From NCBI GenBank assembly GCA_037039925.1, contig JAXRKP010000616.1:125001-189000 (forward strand): a DNA stretch of 64,000 nucleotides. The letters are read 5' to 3'. The DNA is from Doris montereyensis (taxonomy: Eukaryota; Mollusca; Gastropoda; Nudibranchia; Dorididae). A program made the translations under genes and the position numbers. Below, one piece after another: positions 45,819 through 54,830 of the stretch. Numbering within the stretch: the first letter of the stretch is position 1; the number at the start of each line of letters is the position of its first letter. A model generated the notes under the pieces. That model did no database searches. It saw only the letters and a list, made by a program, of their open reading frames with translations, and was not told where the DNA came from.

Positions 45819-46203
45819 ATGGAACGTAGTGATGATAGTGCTGAATATTTAAGTGTTGAAGATTTGATACTTCATAACAAACCCTTATCAAATTATGGAT
45901 TCTATAAAACAAAAATAAAAAATTTCAGATGAGTGTTTTTAAGAAATGAACTACCTTTTAAACCACGTGAGAAAGAATGTGGAATAATTAATCTTGCCGA
46001 CTCACTATCACCAAGAACCCACTGAGTCTGTTATTATAAAAATGATGATAAGAATAAATATTATTTTGATTCATATGGTATTTAACCCGGTTTAGAAATA
46101 GAAAATTATCTAAATAATCCTGAAGACAACATTTATCAAATACAAAAGTCTGGGGTTATTTGTGGCCATCTCTGTTTATTGATGATATAATTTTATCATT
46201 AAT
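45819..46203 (+). pseudogene. Adenain-like cysteine protease (Polinton PRO)
   Basis: A maturation protease of the Ulp1/adenain fold that processes capsid precursors. It starts MERSDDSAEYLSVEDL, then ILHNKPLSNYGFYKTKI and KPREKECGIINLADSLSPRT. The catalytic His (RTH at about 46020) is followed directly by a TGA stop. The frame continues VCYYKNDDKNKYYFDSYG, with the Asp of the triad. A stop lies before PGLEIENYLNNPEDNIYQIQ, then the nucleophile region VICGHLCLL. The triad residues are all present, but the frame has three stops. Position just before the capsid gene is typical. Confidence 0.85.
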
Positions 46204-46208
46204 AAAAA

Positions 46209-46409
46209 TGAGTGTAGGGATATTTATTAGAAAATAATCCAGAAAATATTATTATCGAAGGATTAAACATGACTGTTGAAAAGCTAGATGTTCCTAAACC
46301 ATTTTGGATAATTGTCAGAAAAAATAAGAATGGCTTTGCAACAGGATTATCTCCAGAAAAATTAAAGCATAGTGTTGGTAGTGATGTTGATCTAAATAAA
46401 TTAAAATAA
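46209..46409 (+). pseudogene. Small ORF between protease and capsid gene
   Basis: After an ATG at about 46209 and a frame break, 46228-46409 reads LENNPENIIIEGLNMTVEKL, DVPKPFWIIVRKNKNGFATG and LSPEKLKHSVGSDVDLNKLK, then a stop directly before the capsid ATG. No domain is recognised. The compact position suggests a real small protein translated from the capsid transcript. Confidence 0.5.
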
Positions 46410-47774
46410 ATGTCGGTATGTATCTGATTAACCGAATTGCTTTTTCTAAATCAAAGATTACAAATGACACGAATTATTTTTCTTATAAAAATGAACAAAC
46501 TAAATCTCGACGAAGCTAGCTGTCATTAAAGACGAAAGTATCCTGAAATATGAATATCGTGAACATAAACCAGATTCTGGTAATATTAATCTAAATCAAA
46601 GTGGGAAATTAGAATCCTGATTAATAATCAAAACGTTTGCCTAGATATTATTGAAAGTTTCATAGCAATTGAAGGTGAATTAGAAATGAGGGTAACTTTA
46701 CAAGCAATTATGCTGACAAAGATAAAGTAACTTTAATTAATAATGCAATGATGTATTTGTTTTCTGATCTGATATAAAATATGCAGCTGGCAAGCAAGAG
46801 ATTGAAAGTATAAATAATACAGGAGAGACAACCACGATGATGGGGTATTTGAAATACCCGGGAGATTTTGAGACGACAAAAGGGTTGAATCAATTATAAT
46901 GGTATAGAGAAGGTAGTAATCATTTCGGAAGGAATAGTTTTAATATAAGATAAGACATCATTTAGTTCTTCAATGTATGGTATTGAACATGAATTATCAT
47001 TATATTATAGAAAATCTGAAGATAAAGATGCTATTATTGCTTAGTTTGAAAAAGTAGGAAATACTGCGGATGGAACTACTATTTTAGGAAACACCATGAC
47101 AAAGAATGGAAAAGTAGATTAAAAAAAGGTTTTTGGGGTTTGTTCCCCATGTTAAACCAAGTTTGGAATATGAAAATAAACTATTGACACAAATAAGAAA
47201 TAATATTAAATATGATATCGCTTATAAAAGATTTAGAAATCAATCAATAATTGTTCCTACTGGTGATAAATTTGAATGGAGATTGAGTACCAGTACTTCT
47301 CCAGAAAAAACCTAGATTTATCATTGTTGGATTTCAAGGGAAAAAAACCCACATGATCAAGATGAATTTGATAAGTCACTGTTTTATCACGCAAACCTAA
47401 AGAATATTTCCGTAACACTTGATTCAAGAACATAGCCAGAAGTGCAATATGATATAAACTTTGAAAAAAATAAATTTAACAGAATGTTTAGTGAAGCTGT
47501 TGATTTCAAGAAAAATGCTTTGGGGATGAAACTAGTGTTAATATGACTCCTTTTAATTATGTGGATCACTATCCAATACTTGTTGTTGATGTAAATAATC
47601 AAATTGAAAAAGTCAAAGATGGGGTTACTGATATTAATGTGAACATGAATTTTAATAAAGAGTGTCAATGATTTAAACGCATATGCAGTTATTGTATCAG
47701 GTATAATAATTAGAATGGAAAGTGATGGAAGTGGGGTAAGAATTATTCAGTACACTACACATTCATTTTTTTAA
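46410..47774 (+). pseudogene. Double jelly-roll major capsid protein
   Basis: The hexon-like capsid protein, in broken frames but correct order: LNLDEA near 46505, SILKYEYREHKPDSG, VCLDIIESFIAIEGEL (46635), KVTLINNAMMYLF (46727), KQEIESINNTGETTTMMGYL with KYPGDFETTKGLN (46795-46890). Then GFVPHVKPSLEYENKLLTQI and DKFEWRLSTS (47133-47315), ISVTLDSRT near 47415, and the last strands VNDLNAYAVIVSGI at about 47665. The LINNAMMYLF and GETTTMMGYLKYP blocks are the most diagnostic. The C-terminal stop at 47772-47774 overlaps the polymerase stop on the other strand. The length of about 450 residues is near the family norm. Confidence 0.85.
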
Positions 47775-50700
47775 CATTCCTCATCATCATTATATTCATT
47801 TATTTCTTCGTGAATATATAAATCATTTAAATTAATATTATTCCTTTCTATCATGTCGTAATTAATCTCTTTAGAACTGTGTGGATGCATTATATAATTC
47901 TCTTCAGGTGCCTTCCGCTTCACTAAGTTAATGTTTGCAAATAACTTTTTGATTTGTTTATCATTGTCATCTGGAAAGAACACACCTTTACCTTTACCAA
48001 ATTATTTTTTCACAGTTTACTCATTTTAATTTCAATCTCTTCCTTGTTAAACATTTTAATGAAATCTGTTGGTTTTAATACATCCTTCTGAAAACCTTTA
48101 CATTGTAAATTACATATTTGTTTTGTTATAATACCCCTTCATTATCAATGACGTAGACTATCTTAACTTTGGGTGCTAAAAACAATCCATAGAATATTCT
48201 TGCACCGTTATCTAAATCATTGGATAGTTTACCTAATTCCACATCATCTAAAAACTTCTTTTCTTTTAATATTTTAACAACATTTTCTTTAACATAAACG
48301 CTATCACAATCAGTGTAATAAACATGCGGTTCTTTAAACCCATCAATCTCTAAAACAAAATCATTCATTAATCTTTTAGAATGAGACAAAATAAAGGTTC
48401 CTAAATGTGAAGGCATTAATTGTTTTGGTAATTCATCTCCAATATTCTCTCTATGTAATATTGATTGTGTTTCATTTTTTCATATTTTATATTAGCAGTA
48501 TAGTTTTTTTCTTAATGTTTCTTCATTCCATAAATAACTGCTAATATATCCTTCTGAACCATTTCCCCATATATATAGAGAATTTAATAATAACTGTACC
48601 AATGCATAACCAACCTTATTTTTCTTCTCTTTGAATTTCTTCTTAAGATCATATAACTCATAAACATATTCTCTAAATGGGTTAATTGAAAAGTTTTCTT
48701 CATAAACTAATCTATCAAATATATTAATTATTTTTCCTCCACATGTGACAATTTCTTGAATATCAACCGATGTTAGAGTATCACAACATCGTCCTGTTCA
48801 ACTTCTCAAAACCTCTGTTTTATATACTTAATCCTTACAGAAAACATATTATCTGGATATATATATACAATACTTTAAATATACCAGTTTTTGGTCTAAA
48901 CTGTTGATTGTTAAATATATCCGGAAATTTTTTTTCTTCTGTTTTTCTTTTAAATAATCTAGCCGATTCTGCTGCAGGATATTTTGAATTTAGATCCGCC
49001 ATTGCAGATGAATATAATGAGTTAATATCTAACGCAATCATCATTTCTACTTCTTTAATGTTTTTATTTCTGCTGTTATATTATTAAAAGTCATTTAACT
49101 CAATTATTGTTTCTAATTCATTTGCTTTCCCTCAATATTTAGCTAATATCTTTCCCACTTCTTCACTTCATCAAACTTCTTTAACACTTTTTCTAATAAA
49201 CAATCTTGTTAACTTATCGGAATGTGCATATATTTTTTCTTCTTTCTCATTCCTTTTCTTTATCCATGATTCAAATGTTAATGAAGATGATGTCAAATTA
49301 CATTGCATTTTCTGTCCAGTCAGATCTCTCATCATTAAATTATATAACGACACTCAACCGGCTAAACAAAGAACATCATTTTTTAAATATGGAACCCATT
49401 CGTTTTGCCTTTCTAAATAGTTGTCTTTATTTATTCCCTTAATATTGAAATCAATCTTTTGAATATTCTTTGGAAGTTTATAATCTTAACCCCATTTTAA
49501 TAAACTTGTTTTCACGTGTTGTAAGGAACATCTTAAATGAATTTTCTGTTCTTTTGTTTTATTATATGTCTGCCATTTCTTTTCAATAAAAGTGTTATTA
49601 AGAGTTACATTCAATAAGCTGTTACCTCGTTTTATAGGAGGTTTTGACATATGGACATTTTCGATTATAATTTCGGAATCAAAGTCTGATCCATTATGAT
49701 CAATTAAAGTAAAGGCAGATTTATTTTTTTAATTTTTGATAAGTATTTAAAATATTGTTCAATACAATCTTCATCTATAAATAATCTAACGTGTTTATTT
49801 ACTAATCTTTCATATCTATCTTCAGCTATATTTTCTTCACAAAATCACAGAAAAGTTTTTTCCCACAACTATTAATTAGATTTAAACTAATTGATGCTAG
49901 TGGAACTTGTTTACCAGTTTCATCGGCAAGTGTTTCAATATCATATATTTGCGTCCTAAGATCTATTTCTTCTTCTATGTCTGTTTTACATCTATACAGT
50001 TGTACTTTTTTTACATCATCATTTAATTTTTTCCATTGTTTATAATTTGCCTCAATTTCCTTAATTCCTTCATTTTTATTATTTCCATCAATTAAACAAT
50101 AATGACCAATAGAATAATTATTTGGATTATGAAAGTAATATACGAAGTTATAAACTTTATCGACTTTTAAAGATAATTATGTCTATCACTTGGATTAAAA
50201 TACACTACAACATCGTTAAAAATTCATTAAATCTTAAAAACTTAGCATTAGACATCATAAATGGAATAATTTTCTTATCCTTATCCCCATGTTCCTTATA
50301 AACAAATTATTTGTACTTTTCCATATGTTTCTTTTCAGTCAATCATTCATAACATTTAATAAAGCACCTATTCTCTGGTTGGATATAGCAGTATTTTCCT
50401 TTATGTTCTTTGATAGAACACACAAATGTTGTTCCGTCTCCTTCTTAGATTTTTCAACTTTTCTGAACTTATCTAATCCATATTGAATATTTCCAGTAAA
50501 ACATATTTCATTCATATGTGAATTCGTTTCTAACGTTTCAATATAAGTTTCTAGTTGTTTAATACAATAGAAACTACCTTTGCCTCTTATCTTATATTCT
50601 TCAAATTCATCACTGTTATTTGTTTTTATTTTTCCATTAAGAGAAACAATATTTCCTCATTAATCAATTGTTTCATTTGAATAACAACTTCAGTAAAAGT

Positions 50701-50997
50701 TTTATTATGAACATATATAGAATTTGATAGGTCTTGATTATTTAGATTTTTTAACTTGTTTGTATAATGACTGATTTTATCTTGGTATTCGTCTTCATCT
50801 TCATCATTATTTGCGTTGCTTCTTTTCTTTGTATATTTATGAACCTCTTGTTTTCTGTAAGAAAAATTATATTTTGAGAAGCCTTGTAACTTGTTTGCTT
50901 CGTAATTAATGTTTCTCTCTTTGATTATGTCATTTAGTTTTTTAACTTTAATTATTTCTTCATTATAAAGATTGATATTGATATATTTAACTCTCAA
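47771..50997 (-). pseudogene. Protein-primed family B DNA polymerase (Polinton PolB)
   Basis: Replicates the element using a terminal protein primer. From the N-terminus: MRVKYININLYNEEIIKVKK with an acidic NNDEDEDEYQD stretch (50997-50626). Then IYDIETLADETGKQVPLASI at about 49955, likely exonuclease motif I (DxE). A divergent middle part follows. Polymerase motif A is DINSLYSSAM at about 49027. Motif C is VYYTDCDSVYV at about 48315, with the two metal-binding Asp. The C-terminus is FFPDDNDKQIKKLFANINL and DLYIHEEINEYNDDEEC, ending at 47771. At more than 1,000 codons it fits the family. Many stops and frameshifts are present. Confidence 0.88.
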
Positions 50998-51013
50998 CCT
51001 TTTGGTCTTTACA

Positions 51014-51274
51014 TTACGGTATCAATTTTATCTTCTTTAATGCTTCATTCTTCTTAGATGTATATTTACTATTACGTTTATTTATCTCTTCTCGATCATA
51101 TTTTATTTGTTCATTCTTTCGATCTGCTCTCTTTTGAATATCTGCGTAAGATTGGCACTCCTTACATTGAGCCTTTCTCCCACCCTTCTTAGCTGCGTCA
51201 ATTCTATAATCATTAATAGATTTAGTAGTATTACATTTAAATTTGAATACATTTCTCTTTTTTATAGGGGTCAT
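51014..51274 (-). CDS. Small zinc-finger/charged-helix protein 1
   Basis: This 86-codon frame starts MTPIKKRNVFKFKCNTTKS and contains INDYRIDAAKKGGRKAQCKE with CQ, followed by a highly charged helix (NEQIKYDREEINKRNSKYTS). The Cys pattern (one Cys, then CxxC) and charged tail resemble the N-terminal part of the endonuclease VII-like gene at 44595-45325. A frame break probably hides part of the finger. It lies upstream of the polymerase on the same strand. Confidence 0.45.
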   Translation of the reverse strand: MTPIKKRNVFKFKCNTTKSINDYRIDAAKKGGRKAQCKECQSYADIQKRADRKNEQIKYDREEINKRNSKYTSKKNEALKKIKLIP

Positions 51275-51536
51275 TTTATAGGAATAAATTTATGGTAGAC
51301 AAATTATTTAAACTTTTTTTTCCTTGATACTCGTTTTGATAATTACAATTTCTTTCAATAAATTCTTGATAAGCCTGTTTATACTTTTCTTTGTTATTTT
51401 GATAATGTCTTTGCTTTGCTAGTCTTCTGCAATTTTTACAAGAAAAACTTACACCACAAGATTTACTTGGGTCTTTATGATATTCACTTAATAATTTAAA
51501 CTAATAACATCTGGTGCATTTTTTCCCTTCCATTTT
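51275..51536 (-). pseudogene. Small zinc-finger/charged-helix protein 2
   Basis: Minus-strand start MEGKKCTRCY, one stop, then FKLLSEYHKDPSKSCGVSFS with CKNC and RRLAKQRHYQNNKEKYKQAY. The CxxC...CxxC finger followed by a charged helix mirrors protein 1 and the N-terminus of the HNH protein. This is the gene nearest to the right terminal repeat. Function unknown; nucleic-acid binding is an inference from the finger and charge. Confidence 0.5.
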
Positions 51537-51589
51537 ATACATATTTTTTATTATTAAGGAATATTACCCCTTAGAAGTAGGAGATAATT

Positions 51590-51921
51590 CAAATATATTG
51601 TTATAGAAGCATTTTCGTTTGTCTGAGGCTGAGCGAGATCTCAAACCTAAGAATATTACTAGAATTATAGTTGTAGAGGATTGATACTTAACACACCCTC
51701 TTAGTTTTGTTTCTCCGAGTAAATTATTTTTGGTATTATTATTAAGTGTGTATTTTACTTTGAGATGATTTTGCATGTAGCGGAACTCTTTAAGAAATAT
51801 TTTTAGCATTAGGTGAAAAGACCCTAAATTAATGTATTTGTTAGGTTTTGGAATATCATGCGCGGGGCGAAGCAAAACGAAGTGGAGCGAAGGGATGCGG
51901 GATATTCCAAAACCCCATACT
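51590..51921 (-). repeat. Polinton right terminal inverted repeat
   Basis: Inverse of 37843-38169. Near the outer end a perfect 14-bp inverted repeat (51844-51857 and 51901-51914) encloses a 43-nt loop. The loop has three CGAAG units at exactly 10-bp spacing (51868, 51878, 51888), one unit more than the left loop. Confidence 0.9.
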
Positions 51922-52078
51922 ACTTACCCTTCGGTTGCCCAAAACCAGCCTGCAAGGCAGCAGGTTGTTATTTTCTTTCAGGGTTAACTCCCTTAGCCTT
52001 TGGTCAACCAAGACCAGCCTGCAAGGCAGCAGGAGACTCGTGGAGAGTGGGGCCGCCTAATTCCCGTACAGGTGCTTA
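51922..52078 (-). repeat. LINE 5' tandem repeats, continuation beyond the Polinton
   Basis: Contains two copies of 'agaccagcctgcaaggcagc' separated by 'tattttctttcagggttaac' and 'cccttagcctttggtc', identical in arrangement to the 5' units at 2873-3125. With 37800-37842 they reconstruct one LINE 5' region split by the Polinton. Confidence 0.75.
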
Positions 52079-53364
52079 CCTGTCCACTGCTCGGGGCGAT
52101 ACATCCGAAAAAGTATTAATGGTGTGCACTGACACTTTTGAGTTACAGATAGATGCATTTCATTTTTTTTTCTTCTGTGATATCACCATTGACATATGAG
52201 TGCTGTTTACATTGTTAATGTTAAGAAGTGTAAAAGACAAGGGGAAAGGAAGCATTGAAAATTGATGTCACTCAAGATCATTCACACTTTCACATTTTAT
52301 TTGCTGAGCTGTTGAATGTAGGTATGAGTACCATGGGGTTTTCATCAATACCACATCCATGTTATCAGTCTAAAGTCTTATAACTTACAAACTTTCTCAT
52401 AGATTCATGGATTTTCTGGTCTGCAATATTTATATCTATATATTAAATCTGAGTTGATCGCTCTTTGTTCATCAAAGGGTTTGTTGCCAGACCATGAAGA
52501 GGAACCATATTTTGTATGTAGGTTTTAAAGGATCTCATTCTCAAGATAATTTTTATTAAAGGAAGTTTCTACCAGAAGTGACGTCTAAGTACTGAAAATT
52601 TCTTTGAGTACACTTTTCATTTGCCGAAGCCGTCATTTTGAACAGGCTGCATGATTAAAAAGTTGGAATAGTACCATTCATGCCTACCTGCGGAACATCA
52701 GAATCGAATACTAACTCGATCTAATAATCGTACTTAGCATCAACCAGAAGTGTAACATGCTTATAACTTACCGGGTATATAATATACATTATAAGAATCT
52801 GAGAATCTTGATCTGATATAAATCACATTTGTATTCAATGGATGTGGCATGAAAAATTGTTTTGACCAGCTTTCTGTCTTGTCATTGTGTGTCAGTGATT
52901 GAGTCATGTGTCTGTCTGGAATTAAAGGGGTCATTTCAATAGTGTGCCTATGTCCATTTTTGTAAACAGAGATAATCCTAAGGAAAAAAGGATATGATAC
53001 GTCTTGAAAAGTGTGAAAATGATATGATGAAAATAAATCACGTTTACACTATTTACAGCCATTTGAAATTTCGAATTCCCAAACCCAACAGTTCTAATGT
53101 CCATGGTTTTTGTCATTTTGCCTCTAAATGACGTAATTGTGACTTAGGCACACTATAGAAATGACCCCTTCAATTGTTTGTCGTAGACATATTGATATTT
53201 TGTAAATTATGTATTTTGACTGATGATATGTGTTTTATCACACGTTTTCTGTATTGCGCTTGGAGCCTGCCTCTATGGATTGAGCGCTATATAAATGTCT
53301 ATTATTATTATTGTTATTAGTAGTAGTAATAGTAACAGTAGCAGTAGCAGTAGTAGTATTTACT
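52079..53364. other. Intronic DNA, no gene seen
   Basis: No coding signal. 52930-53170 contains an interrupted inverted repeat: 'aaaggggtcatttcaatagtgtgcctatg' at the left and its inverse 'cacactatagaaatgacccctt' at 53148-53170, giving a possible 240-bp MITE (52925-53170). Short AGT-type microsatellites end the block at 53300-53360. Confidence 0.55.
52925..53170. mobile_element. Small MITE with inverted ends AAGGGGTCATTT
   Basis: The left end, AAGGGGTCATTTCAATAGTG at 52926, is matched by the inverse CACTATAGAAATGACCCCTT at 53151-53170. The interior is 205 bp without coding capacity and carries nearly palindromic text. The ends differ at one position. Confidence 0.65.
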
Positions 53365-53600
53365 CGTGCCCTAGCCAAGTGGTTAAGCTGCTGGACTTGG
53401 GATCATGAGGTCCTGGATTCAAGTTTGGGCAATGCTAGGTCCAATATGTGTTTCTTGTGAAAAATACTCAATGCTATTAACAGTGTATTCCCTCTCAACC
53501 CAGGGATAAAAGACTACCATCAGCAGCTGAGGACTCAAACTTGCAATAAACTAGTATTATGTCTAGGAGGTGACTCTTATTATTAAGTGCTTGTTACATA
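53365..53600 (+). repeat. tRNA-derived SINE, family B, copy 5
   Basis: Plus-strand copy with a tRNA-like head, TAGCCAAGTGGTTAAGCTGC (A box) and GGATTCAAGTTTGG (B box). It ends with a degenerate 'aggaggtgactcttattatt' block just upstream of the exon 7 acceptor. Confidence 0.75.
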
Positions 53601-53630
53601 TAATCAACCCTTTTCTTTTTTTTTTAACAG

Positions 53631-53885
53631 AATAGTCATCATAAAAAATGGATTTGCCTTCCCATTTCGCAAAACCTTGATCCTTTGTCTTGCCCTTACA
53701 ATTACTTAAACTTCAAGTCTGCTGAGAGCTCAATTAAGTTCTTGCAGCACACCATATCAGAGAAGGACATCTCAGAATTTCATGTTGGTAGTACATACGT
53801 TCTTTCAATTCCAACTTTTAACAACAGTGACGACATTTCCATTGCTTTGTATTGTACTCAAAACTGGGACGTGAATGTTGCTCAG
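53631..53885 (+). CDS. Host gene exon 7 (macrodomain-like, first part)
   Basis: The acceptor is TTTTTTTTTAACAG at 53617-53630 and the donor GTAAGC starts at 53886. All 85 codons are open without any break: KKWICLPISQNLDPLSCPYN, SAESSIKFLQHTISEKDISE, FHVGSTYVLSIPTFNNSDDI and SIALYCTQNWDVNVAQ. Both ends are phase 0, matching exons 6 and 8. Placed before the macrodomain-like exon 8, it would form the N-terminal half of a diverged macrodomain; the usual ADP-ribose-binding Asp/Asn motifs are not evident. Confidence 0.75.
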
Positions 53886-54209
53886 GTAAGCATGCTCAAA
53901 GTGTCTTATGATCCATTTATTGATTGTATATTAAATTACAAAATTGTCAGGTAGCAGAAGGCAGATGAATCTGTTTGAGTTTATTCAATTAATCATTAAG
54001 ATCATTTTCTCTCTGTCTATAAATTTCAAGAAGTCGTTATTTTTGCATATAAGGTTTTTGTGAGCAAGCATAACATTCCCTTTTTGCTTCAATTTCAAAA
54101 GATCATGTATTGTGAAATTAAGAAATTCTACATTTCCCATGTTTTGTTCTTGCTTTTCTGTTCTTTGTTTTTTACTCATGAAACTACTTTCATCTTTTTC
54201 AATTCAAAG
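53886..54209. other. Intron 7
   Basis: A 324-bp AT-rich intron with GT-AG ends and a pyrimidine-rich 3' end. The exon 7 frame stays open for 22 codons into it before a stop at 53952. Confidence 0.6.
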
Positions 54210-54409
54210 TCGATTGAACATAGCATAAATAGCTGTCTGCAAGTTGCTTCTCAGGGGAAGAATGTGTACATCTATCCCCCGGGTATGAACCTTAAATATC
54301 CAGTAGCGTTTACCGTTCAGAAATGTCTAAAAGCATTGGCCAAGAAAAAGAAGCATTCAGCAAGTTCGATTCCATAAACCTTGTTGTTCCTGACATAAAA
54401 ATGCGTGAG
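54210..54409 (+). CDS. Host gene exon 8 (macrodomain-like, second part)
   Basis: The acceptor is TTCAAAG at 54203-54209 and the donor GTAGGT starts at 54410. It reads SIEHSINSCLQVASQGKNVY, IYPPGMNLKYPVAFTVQKCL and KALAKK. In the AAAAA run at 54345-54349 the frame breaks, then EAFSKFDSINLVVPDIKMRE. The helix INSCLQVA, the strand VYIYPP, a loop ending NLKYP and the final strand SINLVVPD follow the order of a macrodomain C-terminal half. The loop is short of the usual GxG. One base in the run restores phase 0 to exon 9. Confidence 0.7.
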
Positions 54410-54830
54410 GTAGGTTTGCTTCAATTTATTGTTGAAAAGTCTAACTGTATGGTTTGGGAAGAAGAATAGGAGGAGGAGGGAGACGGTACTGGAACTTGTT
54501 TTCTTGTTTGGTTTTTATTCTAGGGGAGGGGGTGCTTTTGGGGTTTGTGTTTTTTGTTGTTGAGATTAATGGTGGGGAATGGGGAGGGGCATGTCTGTGT
54601 TTCAGGGGTTACTTGTTGCTTTTTCAAACAAATTTCTGTTTACCATTTAAGTATTAAGATTTGTTGAAAATCTGTTTTGCCTTCATCTTCATCATTTAAT
54701 ATTACTTTTACTAGACCTCCGGGGTTGTTGATATCTAAATAGAATATCCTAAGATGACACAGGCTCTGCTAGTGTGTTTAACTCTATGTACATCTGTTCA
54801 TGCCTTCAATTATTGCAGTAATGGACTATA
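54410..54830. other. Intronic DNA, nothing recognised
   Basis: G-rich stretch at 54462-54605 (GGAGGAGGGAG, GGGGAATGGGGAGGGG) with no gene. Confidence 0.5.

Larger units (their letters stand above)
37843..51921. mobile_element. Polinton/Maverick (adintovirus-like) element, degraded
   Basis: A 14,079-bp unit bounded by inverted repeats that begin AGTAT, with A-G as the first bases as is usual for Polintons. It carries the full diagnostic set: packaging ATPase, penton-like and double jelly-roll capsid proteins, adenain-like protease, retroviral-type integrase and protein-primed family B polymerase. It also has PLA2, endonuclease VII-like and accessory genes. The layout is a plus-strand block (38187-43059), a minus block (45813-43222), a plus block (45819-47774) and a minus block (51536-47771). 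Such elements integrate as DNA and may form virions. All large genes here carry stops or frameshifts, so this copy cannot act alone. GC content is visibly lower than in the flanks. Confidence 0.93.

Noticed and set aside
37837..51927. Exact 6-bp target duplication of the Polinton
   Set aside because: The six bases on each side (CCTAGA and ACTTAC) agree at only two positions; I could not support a preserved duplication.
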